From positions 186,001 to 250,000 of the forward strand of contig NZ_JAGGJW010000010.1 of NCBI RefSeq assembly GCF_017873175.1: 64,000 nucleotides of DNA, given 5' to 3'. A program made the position numbers and the translations under genes. The stretch comes from Neorhizobium petrolearium (GTDB lineage: Bacteria; Pseudomonadota; Alphaproteobacteria; Rhizobiales; Rhizobiaceae). The notes under the pieces are model-generated. The model saw only the letters and a list, made by a program, of their open reading frames with translations, did no database searches and was not told the DNA's origin. This document shows, one piece after another, positions 7,705 to 16,197 of this stretch; the first letter of the stretch is position 1, and each line of letters starts with the position of its first letter.

Positions 7705-9210
7705 TTACTCCTCCTGGAACGCCTCCTCGCGCGTTTTCCGGAATTGCGGGAAGACGATCAGACCGATCATCAGGACCGTCGCGACTAGAAGCGTCGCGGA
7801 GATCGGACGATCCAGGAAGATCATCGGGTCGCCGCGCGAGATCACCAGCGAACGCCTGAGGTTCTCCTCCATCAGCGGGCCCAGGATGAAGCCAAGCACC
7901 ATCGGCGCCGGTTCGCAGCCGAGCTTGTAGAGGATATAGCCGAAGACGGTGAAGACGATCATCAAGACCATCATGAACGGTTCGGTGCTGGTCGAATAAA
8001 CGCCGATCGCGCAGAACAGCAGGATCGCCGGATAAAGCAGGCGATACGGGACCGATAACAGCTTCACCCAGATACCGATCATAGGCAGGTTGATGATGAC
8101 GAGCATCAGATTGCCGATCCACATGGAAGCAACCATGCCCCAGAAGAGGTCTGGACGCGTGGTCATGACCGCCGCGCCCGGCTGGATGCCCTGGATGATC
8201 ATCGCCCCCATCATGATCGCCATGATCGGGTTCGACGGAATACCGAGCGTCAGAAGCGGGATGAACGAGGTTTGGGCGGCCGCGTTGTTGGCCGATTCCG
8301 GGCCTGCCACACCTTCGACGGCGCCCGTGCCGAATTTGCGCGGGGTTTTGGAGATCTTCTTCTCCAGCGTGTAGCTGGCGAAGGAAGCCAGGACTGCGCC
8401 GCCGCCGGGCAAAATACCGAGGAGCGAGCCCAGGCCGGTGCCGCGCAACGCCGCCGGGTAGGCTTCCCTGATTTCCTTTCTGGTCGGCCAGAGATCGCGC
8501 AGGCGAGTGCTGATCGTCTCGCGCGGCGGCGGTGGGGTTTCGAGATTTCGGATGATTTCCACGATCCCGAAGAGCCCAAGAACCAGCGGCAGGAAGTCGA
8601 TGCCTTCCCACAGGCCGTTGAGGCCGAATGTATAGCGGGTCAGCCCCGTGTTGATGTCAGTGCCGACGAGGCCGAGCAACAGGCCCATGAGGACCATGGC
8701 GACGGCCTTGAGCACAGAGCCGTGCGCGAGAACGATCGCCATGACGAGGCCGAGCAACATGAGCGCGAAATAGTCCGGCGAATTGAATTGCTGGGCAATT
8801 GCAGAAAGCGGTGGGCCGAAGGCGGCGATGAACACCGTACCGACGCAGCCGGCGAAGAACGAGCCAAGGGCGGCGATCGCAAGCGCTGCACCGGCGCGTC
8901 CCCGGCGGGCCATCTGGTGTCCCTCGATGCAGGTCACGACCGAAGAGGCTTCGCCCGGCATGTTGACCAGGATCGACGTGGTCGAACCACCGTACTGAGC
9001 GCCGTAATAGATGCCGGCGAGCATGATCAGCGACGAGAGCGGGTCCAGGCCGAAGGTGATCGGCAGCAGGATGGCAAGTGCGGGAATGGGACCGATGCCA
9101 GGGAGGACACCGATCAGCGTGCCGAGGATGGTGCCGATCAGACAGAAAAGCAGATTTTCCAGCGTGCCCGCCGCCATGAACCCGGTTGCGAGGTGATCAA
9201 AAACTTCCAT
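7705..9210 (-). CDS. TTT transporter large permease subunit (TctA family)
   Basis: 501 residues, the usual TctA length, with about 11-12 hydrophobic segments. The conserved N-terminal motif GVLPGIGPIPALAILLP (about 39-55) and the second inverted-repeat motif GILPGGGAVLASFASY (about 270) are intact, as is GIYYGAQYGGSTTSILVNMP. It forms the inner-membrane channel with TctB and takes substrate from the periplasmic receptors, driven by an ion gradient. The ATG at 9210 lies 3 bp after the tctB stop, so the two are translated together. The substrate is probably the acid degraded by the divergent and convergent operons. Confidence 0.93.
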   Translation of the reverse strand: MEVFDHLATGFMAAGTLENLLFCLIGTILGTLIGVLPGIGPIPALAILLPITFGLDPLSSLIMLAGIYYGAQYGGSTTSILVNMPGEASSVVTCIEGHQMARRGRAGAALAIAALGSFFAGCVGTVFIAAFGPPLSAIAQQFNSPDYFALMLLGLVMAIVLAHGSVLKAVAMVLMGLLLGLVGTDINTGLTRYTFGLNGLWEGIDFLPLVLGLFGIVEIIRNLETPPPPRETISTRLRDLWPTRKEIREAYPAALRGTGLGSLLGILPGGGAVLASFASYTLEKKISKTPRKFGTGAVEGVAGPESANNAAAQTSFIPLLTLGIPSNPIMAIMMGAMIIQGIQPGAAVMTTRPDLFWGMVASMWIGNLMLVIINLPMIGIWVKLLSVPYRLLYPAILLFCAIGVYSTSTEPFMMVLMIVFTVFGYILYKLGCEPAPMVLGFILGPLMEENLRRSLVISRGDPMIFLDRPISATLLVATVLMIGLIVFPQFRKTREEAFQEE

Positions 9211-9213
9211 GGC

Positions 9214-9660
9214 TTACCTGCCCCACCATACGGGCATCGGCTGCCCAAGCGCGTATACAAAAATGATGACGACGAATGCAGCCGTGCCAACCGCGAAGAC
9301 CACCGTCTCGATCAAGTTGACGTTCCGCCGCGCATAGGCGGCAAAAAGGATCAGCAGGATCGACGAAATCACTGCGCCGACTTCCGCGATCAAAAGGCCG
9401 AAAGCGGCTATCGCCAGCAGGATGAAGAGGATGGGACGGAACTGGATACGCTCGATAGGGGGACCTTCGAGCGAGAGCGACTTCGCCGTGACGATTAGGC
9501 CGATCAGTACGATCAGACTGCATATGATCATTGGGAAATAGCCAGGTCCCATGTTGCGAGCCGAACCGAAGTTAAGATCCGAACCGACATAAAGGCCTAT
9601 CGCGCCGAAGAGGATGAACAATATGCCCGCGCCGAAGTCCTGCGGACTTTTGATTACCAT
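9214..9660 (-). CDS. TTT transporter small permease subunit (TctB family)
   Basis: 148 residues with four hydrophobic segments: FGAGILFILFGAIGLYVG near the start, the segment after GPGYFPM, a third at FRPILFILLAIAAFGLLIAEV, and a last one containing VFAVGTAAFVVIIFVYALG. The DLNFGSARNMGPGYFPMI stretch is typical of TctB. It leads the transporter operon. Its start at 9660 faces a long AT-rich spacer shared with the divergent monooxygenase gene, so transporter and monooxygenase are likely co-regulated. Confidence 0.88.
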   Translation of the reverse strand: MVIKSPQDFGAGILFILFGAIGLYVGSDLNFGSARNMGPGYFPMIICSLIVLIGLIVTAKSLSLEGPPIERIQFRPILFILLAIAAFGLLIAEVGAVISSILLILFAAYARRNVNLIETVVFAVGTAAFVVIIFVYALGQPMPVWWGR

Positions 9661-10116
9661 GGTTTCCTCCCTGAAAACCTTTCTCTGTCAACCGGTCCCG
9701 CTACTCTCTCACATACCGAACCGTCATTACGCATGCGATTTAAATCTGCGCCTCGAACCCGCGGACTTAAATTCGTCTATGAGCAACAAGGTTTGACTAT
9801 ATACAAGGATATCCCTCTTGTCAGTCAATCCTATGCCGCCGGCTTTTATCGATCTGCTTGCACACCGAGCCGTGTTTTCCGATCTTACCTCAAAGATATC
9901 AGGAAGCCATATATCTTAGGTGTAATTTCCAGACATTCTTTCGGGTTTTCGAACCATATGCTGAAACTTTTCGTTGCGCTTTTCCATCTCAAGGTGCCTG
10001 GACCGATCCGATATGGAATTGGTTTTGAACAAAGTCAATTATACTTTATCAAAAATGGTTGACAGGTGGACGCGACGCGGAGAGAGTATCCATCAGCATT
10101 TCAGAGGATATAGAGC
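9661..10116. other. 456-bp AT-rich divergent intergenic region
   Basis: This spacer separates tctB (-) from the FAD monooxygenase (+) and is clearly more AT-rich than the genes around it. It contains a possible -10 TATACT (10040-10045) and a TTGACA (10059-10064), neither with a convincing partner. A 109-codon open frame (9733-10062) was judged noncoding: it has no ribosome site, unlike codon use and no recognisable motif. The region probably holds the promoters and operators for both transcripts; the 21-bp palindrome at 815-835 is not repeated here. Confidence 0.5.
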
Positions 10117-11337
10117 ATGAAGATTTCACTCGTGGGGGGAGGGATTGGCGGCCTGACAGCAGCCTTGTCATTGCTCCGCCAGGGTTTCGATGTCGACATC
10201 TATGAACAGGCAGTCGAATTGAAGGAAGTCGGCGCGGGCATCCAGGTCAGTGCCAATGGCACGCGCATTCTCTTCGCGCTCGGGCTCGAAGAAGACATCA
10301 TGTCCGTTGCCGCCCAGGCGGACGGTAAGGAAATCCGGTTGTGGAACACCGGGCAGACCTGGAAGCTGTTCGATCTCGGCCCGCTTTCTATCGAGCGTTA
10401 TGGCTTCCCTTACATCACCATTCACCGTAACGACCTGCATCAGGTCCTGGCTGCGGGCGTGCGCCGCATCAAACCGGATGCCATCAAGTTGTCGAAGAAA
10501 TGCGTCGGCGTTAAGCAGGACGAAAAGGGCGTCACGATCGCTTTCGCCGATGGCACCAGCGCCACGTCCGATATCGTGGTCGGCGCTGATGGTGTGCATT
10601 CGAAGATTCGCGAGACGCTATTCGGTCGCGACGATCCGAAATTTTCCGGCATCGTCGCCTGGCGCGGCGTCATCCCGGTTGAGCGCCTGCCGAAGCGCAT
10701 GCTGCGGCCCGTCGCCACCAACTGGATCGGTCCCGGGGGGCACGTCATCCAATATCTGCTGCGCCGCGGCGAGTTGATGAACTACGTATCGGTCGTCGAA
10801 CGCTCGAACTGGCAGGTCGAATCCTGGTCGGTCGCCGGCACGACGGAGGAATGCCTTGCAGACTATGAAGGCTGGCACGAGGATGTCCACACGCTCATCA
10901 AGGCGATCGACGTGCCTTACAAGTGGGCGCTGATGCTGCGCCCGCCGATGGATAAGTGGACCAAGGGGCGTGTCACGCTTCTCGGCGACGCCTGCCATCC
11001 GACCCTGCCGTTCCTCGCCCAGGGGGCGGTGATGGCGATCGAGGACGGCTTCATCCTCGCCCGCGCGCTCGCCGAGAGCAACGGCGATTACGAGGCCGCC
11101 TTCGCCGGCTATGAAGCTGCCCGCGTCGAGCGGACCGGCAAGATCGTGCGCGGCGCCGAAAGCAATCTCGGCCGCTTCCACAATCCGGCGCTGAAGGACC
11201 CCAAGCTCGCCGAAGATTACGTCAATGCCGAGTGGCAGGAAGACAAGATCAAGCAGCGTTACGAATGGCTCTTCACCTATGACGCGACCAAGGTTCCGGT
11301 CGCTACAGGCCAGAGGTCGCCGGAAGCTGTCGCCTAG
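10117..11337 (+). CDS. FAD-dependent aromatic monooxygenase (salicylate/3-hydroxybenzoate hydroxylase type)
   Basis: 406 residues, typical of single-component class A flavin hydroxylases. The Rossmann motif LVGGGIGGLTAALSLLRQG is at residues 5-23, the DG motif GADGVHSKIRE at about 154-164, and the GD motif GDACHPTLPFLAQGA at about 289-303. With NAD(P)H and O2 it would add a hydroxyl to, or oxidatively decarboxylate, an aromatic acid in the cytoplasm. The FPYITIHRNDLHQVL segment is common in salicylate, 3-hydroxybenzoate and 6-hydroxynicotinate hydroxylases. It is divergent from the TTT operon and followed by an alpha/beta hydrolase, so it most likely acts on the imported compound. Confidence 0.87.
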   Translation: MKISLVGGGIGGLTAALSLLRQGFDVDIYEQAVELKEVGAGIQVSANGTRILFALGLEEDIMSVAAQADGKEIRLWNTGQTWKLFDLGPLSIERYGFPYITIHRNDLHQVLAAGVRRIKPDAIKLSKKCVGVKQDEKGVTIAFADGTSATSDIVVGADGVHSKIRETLFGRDDPKFSGIVAWRGVIPVERLPKRMLRPVATNWIGPGGHVIQYLLRRGELMNYVSVVERSNWQVESWSVAGTTEECLADYEGWHEDVHTLIKAIDVPYKWALMLRPPMDKWTKGRVTLLGDACHPTLPFLAQGAVMAIEDGFILARALAESNGDYEAAFAGYEAARVERTGKIVRGAESNLGRFHNPALKDPKLAEDYVNAEWQEDKIKQRYEWLFTYDATKVPVATGQRSPEAVA

Positions 11338-11421
11338 GCGCTCCCGGATCACGGCTCAATCGCACAAAGCCCGTTCGCCGGTCTGCCGGCCGGACGGGCG
11401 AAGCATAACGGGTAGGACAGC

Positions 11422-12600
11422 ATGAACACCAAGGCGGAATGGCAGCGGATCCCGCTGATCGTCTCCTTTCCGGAGACGGCGAAATATACCGAGACCTACG
11501 GCTTTGCGGGCAATTCAGGCCGCGTGAACCTCGAAGGCCAGTTGCTCACGCCGGCCGATGCACCATCAAAGACGGTCTATGTCTTCATGCATCCCACCTC
11601 GACGCTGCAGCTCCTGCCGATGCCGATGGCGCTCGCCGATGCGGGCCTGCATGTACTCTGCGCCGCCAGCCGCTATCCGAAGAACGATACCGCCCTCATC
11701 ATGGAGAAGGTGGCGATCGACCTTGGGAAGTGGCTGGACCATGCGCGCAATGAACTCGGTTATGAAAAGGTCATCCTCGTAGGCTGGTCGGGGGGCGGTT
11801 CTCTGTCGCTGTTCTACCAGGCGCAGGCGGAGAACCCGACGATCACCCACACCCCGGCCGGCGACGAAGTGAACCTTGTCGAAGCGGGCCTGAAGCCCGC
11901 CGACGGTGTCATCTTCATCGCCGCGCATCTGTCCCGCGCCGAAACGCTGACCGAATGGCTGGACCCTTCGGTCATCGACGAAATGAACCCGGACATCCGC
12001 AATCCCGAATTCGATATCTATTCACCGGATTGTCCGCACCAGCCGCCCTACACGAAGGAATTCGTTGAGCGCTTTCGCGCCGCGCAGGTCGCCCGCAACC
12101 GCAAGATTACCCAATGGACACTCGATACGCTCGCGGAACTCAAGCGTCGCGGTGGCCCGGAGCAGGAGCGCGCCTTTGTTGTCCACCGCACCATGTGCGA
12201 CGTGCGCTGGTTCGATCCGACAATCGACCCGAACGACCGGCCGGTCGGCAAGAGCTACATGGGTGATCCACGCACGGTGAATGTCGGTCCGGTCGGGCTC
12301 GCCCGCTTCACGACCCTGCGTTCGTGGCTTTCGCAGTGGAGCTACGATCTCTCGAACGCCAGGGGCCCGATGAACGCTGCGCTGATCAAGCGCTCACCGG
12401 TGCTGCAGATCGAGAACAATGCCGACGAGGCGGTCCCCGCGACCCACAATCCGGCGATCCGGACGGCACTCGCGACGCCGAACAAGGAATATCTGACGAT
12501 TCCGCATGCGACCCACTACTATCTCGGCCAGCCGGAACTCTTGAAAACCTGCATCGATCGAGTGGTGGACTGGAGCAACCGGCAGGGATTGTTGGCATGA
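11422..12600 (+). CDS. Alpha/beta hydrolase
   Basis: 392 residues. The nucleophile elbow VGWSGGGS is at about 121-128, a probable acid Asp in ENNADEAVP (about 336) and the His in IPHATHYYL (about 355), giving a complete Ser-Asp-His triad. An insertion of about 140 residues between strands 6 and 7 forms a large cap, so it is longer than simple ring-fission hydrolases. There is no signal peptide, so it is cytoplasmic. It lies 84 bp after the monooxygenase in the same direction and is followed by a terminator-like hairpin, making a two-gene operon. It may hydrolyse an ester or amide of the aromatic substrate, or a ring-cleavage product; the family does not fix the substrate. Confidence 0.82.
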   Translation: MNTKAEWQRIPLIVSFPETAKYTETYGFAGNSGRVNLEGQLLTPADAPSKTVYVFMHPTSTLQLLPMPMALADAGLHVLCAASRYPKNDTALIMEKVAIDLGKWLDHARNELGYEKVILVGWSGGGSLSLFYQAQAENPTITHTPAGDEVNLVEAGLKPADGVIFIAAHLSRAETLTEWLDPSVIDEMNPDIRNPEFDIYSPDCPHQPPYTKEFVERFRAAQVARNRKITQWTLDTLAELKRRGGPEQERAFVVHRTMCDVRWFDPTIDPNDRPVGKSYMGDPRTVNVGPVGLARFTTLRSWLSQWSYDLSNARGPMNAALIKRSPVLQIENNADEAVPATHNPAIRTALATPNKEYLTIPHATHYYLGQPELLKTCIDRVVDWSNRQGLLA

Positions 12601-12972
12601 GAGCCGTCCGGAGTTCGCCGGCGGCGGGCTCCGGACCATCGGGAGGTTTTGACCGTGAGCTTTATTGAAAAGCACCACCGTCCAGGCTGGATCGGTGGTG
12701 CGCGTGTTTTGTCCGCTTCGAGGAATGAGGCAATCGCAGATAAGGATGGCGAGTGGTGCCGCATGCTCCCTCTGATCTCCCCCCTTGAGGGGGAGATGTC
12801 ACCGAAGGTGACAGAGGCGGGTAGCGACAGTGCTGCGGGCGAAAAGGTTACTGAAGCGCCTGAGCGACACCCCCCTCCGCCCTGCCGGGCATCTCCCCCT
12901 CAAGAGGGGAGATCGGCCAGCCGTACCACTTCGCGTCCCATCAGTTGTCCCGTCATCGAACGGGTGGAGGCC
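12601..12972. repeat. Gene-free stretch with RIME-like palindromic repeat
   Basis: After the terminator hairpin this 372-bp stretch carries a mosaic palindrome at about 12775-12925. CTCCCCCTTGAGGGGGAGATG on the left is answered by CATCTCCCCCTCAAGAGGGG on the right, around a short spacer. Such elements are scattered between genes in Rhizobium, Agrobacterium and Ensifer (RIME type) and can fold into RNA hairpins. No gene is seen here. Confidence 0.7.
12672..12712 (+). terminator. Terminator-like hairpin after the hydrolase
   Basis: GCACCACCG (12672-12680) and CGGTGGTGC (12693-12701) form a 9-bp stem with a 12-nt loop, followed by GCGTGTTTTG. The T-run is short. Confidence 0.6.
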
Positions 12973-13506
12973 TCAAGCCGCGGCCGATTTGTTGGCGATC
13001 ATGCCGGCCTTCTTCTTCACCCATGCCTTCATGGCGTCATGGGCTTCCGACGCGGCCTGTTCCAGATAGCCCGGCTCTTCCGTGCGGGCGGTGATCTCAA
13101 GGCGCAGGCCGTTCGGGTCAAAGAAGTAGATCGAGTTGATGAATTCATGGTCGATGACGTCGGTCGTCTTCACGCCGGCATCCTGCAGCCGCTTCTTGAA
13201 CTTCAGGACCTCTTCGACCGAGTCAACTTCCATGGCGAAGTGCTGGACCCAGTCCGGCGTGTTCGGCGAGGGAAGCGGCATGACGTTTTCGCCGAGGTCG
13301 AAGAAAGCCATGTAGGAGCCGTCGCCGAGTTCGAAGAAGAAATGCGCGTAGGGCTTTTCCTCACCGGTCGAAGGCACGCGGTCCGAGGTCATGCAATTGA
13401 CCAAAGGCAGGCCAAGAAGGTCCTCGTAGAACTTTCTGGTCTCTTCGCCGTCGCGGCAGGGGTAGGAAAAGTGATAAAGCTTACGAAGCTTCGGTGCGTC
13501 AACCAT
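12973..13506 (-). CDS. VOC-family (extradiol dioxygenase/glyoxalase fold) protein
   Basis: 177 residues from the ATG at 13506, which follows GGAGGAAA. It is a single VOC module with metal ligand candidates H12 (YHFSYPCRD), the His in DWVQHFAMEV (about 87) and the Glu in NGLRLEITA (about 140), matching the 2-His-1-Glu arrangement. The C-terminal tail of about 30 residues is helical and lysine/alanine rich. One-module VOC proteins can be small extradiol dioxygenases, glyoxalases or isomerases. With a flavin hydroxylase and hydrolase nearby, ring cleavage of a hydroxylated aromatic is attractive but unproven. It is transcribed alone, towards the RIME-like repeat and divergent from the LuxR gene. 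Confidence 0.82.
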   Translation of the reverse strand: MVDAPKLRKLYHFSYPCRDGEETRKFYEDLLGLPLVNCMTSDRVPSTGEEKPYAHFFFELGDGSYMAFFDLGENVMPLPSPNTPDWVQHFAMEVDSVEEVLKFKKRLQDAGVKTTDVIDHEFINSIYFFDPNGLRLEITARTEEPGYLEQAASEAHDAMKAWVKKKAGMIANKSAAA

Positions 13507-13645
13507 GGTCTTTCCTCCATATCCAAGCTTGTTGCATTGGCCTCGATGGTAGGCCTTTGCCGTTCCTTCGATGTCCACCTTGAGAGGGGACACGCCTCGG
13601 AGAGACCAGGACACAACGGATTTATGAAGGCAGCAGGAGGCGTCA

Positions 13646-14437
13646 ATGCTTGCGCTTGATGCGGATAACGTGGCCATGATGGCCGCCCTGATGGACGAGG
13701 TTGGCGAGCCGGCCTTCCCCGAAAAACTGCTGGAAATCCTCCGCAAGCTCGCGGGCACCGACTTCTGCTCCGCTTTCCAGGCGGAAGAAGACGGATCGCT
13801 CACCTACCTTTTCGCCTGTGGCTATCATTCGACAATCCCCGGTTTTGCGGAGCGTGCCTCGCTCGATTATGCCCGCCGCTATTGGCAGCGGGACCGGGTG
13901 ACACGTCAGATGCTGTCCGCGGTTTCCACCCCTCGCAAGGTTCAGGTGGTGCGTCAGGCCTGGAACGGTATCCGCGATCCTGAATACCGCCGCGACTGTT
14001 ATGAGCGAGCCCATGTACTGGAGCGGCTGACCATTTATCACTCCGACATGCCTCGGGCCTTCGCCAGCCTTTATCGGACGCGCGAGAGCGGACCGTTTCC
14101 AATCTCCGCTGTCGAACGGATCGAGGCGGCGGCAGCGCTCCTGATGGCGATGCTGGTCAAGCATGTGCGGCTGCAGGGACGGCCGCAGACGGCGCCATTG
14201 CATCCGCCGATCCAGGAGATCGCCGGCCGTCTGCTGCAGGCAGGTTATGCCTTGTCCGGCCGCGAGGCCGAGGTCTCAGCCGGGCTGCTGCTTGGCCGCA
14301 CGCACCGGGAGATTTCCGAAAAGGTGGGGCTCGCGCTATCGAGTATCGTCACTTACCGTCAGCGCGCTTACCGGAAGCTCGGTGTCAGCGACCGCCGAGG
14401 CCTCGAAGCGCTTTACGAGGGAATTTCACGTGCCTGA
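13646..14437 (+). CDS. LuxR-family transcriptional regulator
   Basis: 263 residues. The C-terminal LuxR/GerE helix-turn-helix spans about 200-258 (LSGREAEVSAGLLLGRTHRE, ISEKVGLALSSIVTYRQRAY, RKLGVSDRRGLEALY). The N-terminal 180 residues look like a GAF-type sensory domain rather than an acyl-homoserine-lactone domain, because the signature Trp/Tyr/Asp pattern is not evident. It lies 139 bp from the divergent VOC gene and is followed 43 bp later by an SDR. The position suggests control of the VOC gene or the SDR in response to an aromatic metabolite. Its stop codon overlaps a tandem 14-bp duplication. Confidence 0.85.
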   Translation: MLALDADNVAMMAALMDEVGEPAFPEKLLEILRKLAGTDFCSAFQAEEDGSLTYLFACGYHSTIPGFAERASLDYARRYWQRDRVTRQMLSAVSTPRKVQVVRQAWNGIRDPEYRRDCYERAHVLERLTIYHSDMPRAFASLYRTRESGPFPISAVERIEAAAALLMAMLVKHVRLQGRPQTAPLHPPIQEIAGRLLQAGYALSGREAEVSAGLLLGRTHREISEKVGLALSSIVTYRQRAYRKLGVSDRRGLEALYEGISRA

Positions 14438-14464
14438 GTGCGCAGTTGTTAGTGCGCAGTTGTT
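14437..14464 (+). repeat. Tandem duplication of a 14-bp unit
   Basis: AGTGCGCAGTTGTT occurs twice head to tail (14437-14450 and 14451-14464), beginning at the last base of the LuxR stop codon and ending before the ribosome site of the SDR gene. It looks like a replication-slippage duplication. Confidence 0.9.
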
Positions 14465-14480
14465 AAGGGGGAGTTTTGAG

Positions 14481-15209
14481 ATGATTTCGATCAAGGACCG
14501 CATCGCCATCGTCACCGGCGCCAGCTCGGGGATCGGCTGGGGCATCGCCAAGGCGATCGCCGCCGAGGGCACCCTCACGGTGCTCGCCGCCCGCAGCGCC
14601 GACAAGCTGAAAAAGCTTGCCGGCGAGATAGAGGCGGAAGGCGGCCGCACCTTCGTGGTACCGACCGACGTGACCGACGAGGAACAGGTCTCCGAACTCT
14701 TCGCCCGCGTGAGGGAGAAATACGGCCGGGTCGACATCCTCATCAACAATGCCGGCATCGCCGACCACACGGCGGTCGAAAAACTCACCAACGAGCGTTG
14801 GCATGAGGTGATCGCCGCCAACCTCCATTCGGTCTTCTATTGCAGCCGCGCCGCCTTCACCATGATGATCGAGCAAAAGCGCGGCCGCATCATCAACATG
14901 GGCAGCCTGTCGTCAAAAGTGCCGCGCCCGCACACCGCTGCCTATACTGCGAGCAAATTTGCGCTCGAAGGCCTCACCCGTTCACTCGCCGTCGACGGTC
15001 GCGAACACGGCATCGCCGTCTCGATGGTGCATCCAGGTTCCACGGTGAGCTCGCTGGTCCCAGGTATTACCGACCAGGTCCGCCCGGCAACGATGATGCC
15101 GCTCGACGTGGCGCGTATCGTCGTGTTGATGGCGACGCTTCCGGACGACGTGAACCTTTACGAGAGCATCATCCTGCCGGTCGAAATGCCGTTCCTGGGG
15201 CGTGGTTAA
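14481..15209 (+). CDS. Short-chain dehydrogenase/reductase (SDR)
   Basis: 242 residues from the ATG at 14481 behind AAGGGGGAG. A classical SDR with the cofactor motif TGASSGIGWGIA (about 13-24), the NNAG motif (about 90-93), catalytic Ser in MGSLSSK and the YTASK active-site Tyr/Lys (about 155-159). The segment VLAARSADKLKKL after beta-2 has an Arg, which favours NADP(H). The family reduces or oxidises alcohols and ketones. It follows the LuxR gene and precedes the hydroxycinnamate operon with a gap of 114 bp holding a promoter, so it belongs with the upstream set. The substrate is not deducible. Confidence 0.88.
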   Translation: MISIKDRIAIVTGASSGIGWGIAKAIAAEGTLTVLAARSADKLKKLAGEIEAEGGRTFVVPTDVTDEEQVSELFARVREKYGRVDILINNAGIADHTAVEKLTNERWHEVIAANLHSVFYCSRAAFTMMIEQKRGRIINMGSLSSKVPRPHTAAYTASKFALEGLTRSLAVDGREHGIAVSMVHPGSTVSSLVPGITDQVRPATMMPLDVARIVVLMATLPDDVNLYESIILPVEMPFLGRG

Positions 15210-15271
15210 TCCTTATTTCAGCAAAATCTTCACGCGGATTTCCTTTCGTAAAGGCTAGATCAGAAAGCCGC

Positions 15272-15300
15272 TTGACCTATATTCGGGTCCCTGATATTCA
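15272..15300 (+). promoter_or_regulatory. Sigma-70-like promoter of the hydroxycinnamate operon
   Basis: TTGACC (15272-15277) and TATTCA (15295-15300) are spaced by 17 bp, 24 bp before the first hydratase-lyase gene. Repeated TATATTC/GATATTC words inside it could be an operator. Confidence 0.5.
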
Positions 15301-15323
15301 GTCCCCAGCAGGGAGAAATTGCT

Positions 15324-16187
15324 ATGGAAAATCAGACCGAATCCACCGCCACCGACCAGACAATGGGTAAGTGGGGCGAATATGTCACCGTGGAGTTCGA
15401 CGAGGGCATCGCCTGGGTGACCCTCAATCGTCCGAAGCAGCGCAACGCGATCAACCCCGGCATCGTCTGGGAGATGAATGCGATCATGGATGCGTTGGAA
15501 GAGGACGAACGCTGCAAGGTGATGGTGGTTACCGGCGCCGGCGAATCCTTCTCCGCCGGCATGGATCTGAAGGAATATTTCCGCGCCACCGACAAGGTGC
15601 CGCCGATCCAGCGCGAACGCCTGTTCCGGGCGAATGCCGCCTGGCAGTGGCGCCGCATGATGTATTACCCGAAGCCGACCATCTCCATGGTCAACGGCTG
15701 GTGTTTTGGTGGCGCCTTCCAGTTCCTGGTCGGCTGCGATCTCGCCATTGCCTCGGAAGAAGCAATCTTCGGCCTTTCCGAGATCAACTGGGGCATCATT
15801 CCGGCTGGCATCGTCACCAAGTCGGTGCTCGAGACAATGAGCTTCCGTGATGCGATGTACTATATCATGACCGGCGAGACCTTTAACGGCCGGCAGGCTG
15901 CCGAGATGAAGCTGGTGAACAAGGCCGTCGCCCCGGAAGACCTGAAAGAAGAGACCCGCAAGCTTGCAATGACGCTGATCGGTAAGAACCCGTTCGTGCT
16001 GCGCCAGGCCAAGACCGCATGCCGCTTCACCCGCGACATGAGCTGGGAACAGGCTGGCGAATATCTGATGGCGAAGTCCGACCAGACGGAGCTTCGCGAT
16101 CCGGAAAACGGCCGCAATGTCGGCATGAGCCAGTTCCTGGACGAAAAGTCCTTCCGCCCGGGCCTGGGTGCTTACCGCCGCGACTAA
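15324..16187 (+). CDS. ech: Hydroxycinnamoyl-CoA hydratase-lyase, copy 1
   Basis: 287 residues, crotonase fold. It shows the signature of p-hydroxycinnamoyl-CoA hydratase-lyase (feruloyl-CoA hydratase/aldolase): SAGMDLKEYFR, KPTISMVNGWCFGGAFQFLV, FGLSEINWGI (with the catalytic Glu), YYIMTGETF and the tail MSQFLDEKSFRPGLGAYRR. The enzyme hydrates coumaroyl-, caffeoyl- or feruloyl-CoA and splits off acetyl-CoA, giving the benzaldehyde. It has an extra N-terminal segment of about 16 residues compared with copy 2. It is the first gene of an operon with a CoA ligase and an aldehyde dehydrogenase, which make its substrate and use its product. Confidence 0.9.
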   Translation: MENQTESTATDQTMGKWGEYVTVEFDEGIAWVTLNRPKQRNAINPGIVWEMNAIMDALEEDERCKVMVVTGAGESFSAGMDLKEYFRATDKVPPIQRERLFRANAAWQWRRMMYYPKPTISMVNGWCFGGAFQFLVGCDLAIASEEAIFGLSEINWGIIPAGIVTKSVLETMSFRDAMYYIMTGETFNGRQAAEMKLVNKAVAPEDLKEETRKLAMTLIGKNPFVLRQAKTACRFTRDMSWEQAGEYLMAKSDQTELRDPENGRNVGMSQFLDEKSFRPGLGAYRRD

Positions 16188-16197
16188 AGAGACGACC

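Noticed and set aside
9733..10062. A 109-codon open frame in the AT-rich tctB/monooxygenase spacer
   Set aside because: No ribosome site, codon use unlike the neighbours, no family pattern; it lies where both promoters must be.
12649..13659. A 336-codon plus-strand frame across the RIME-like repeat and opposite the VOC gene
   Set aside because: It passes through a repeat and is antisense to the VOC gene, which has proper metal ligands and a strong ribosome site.
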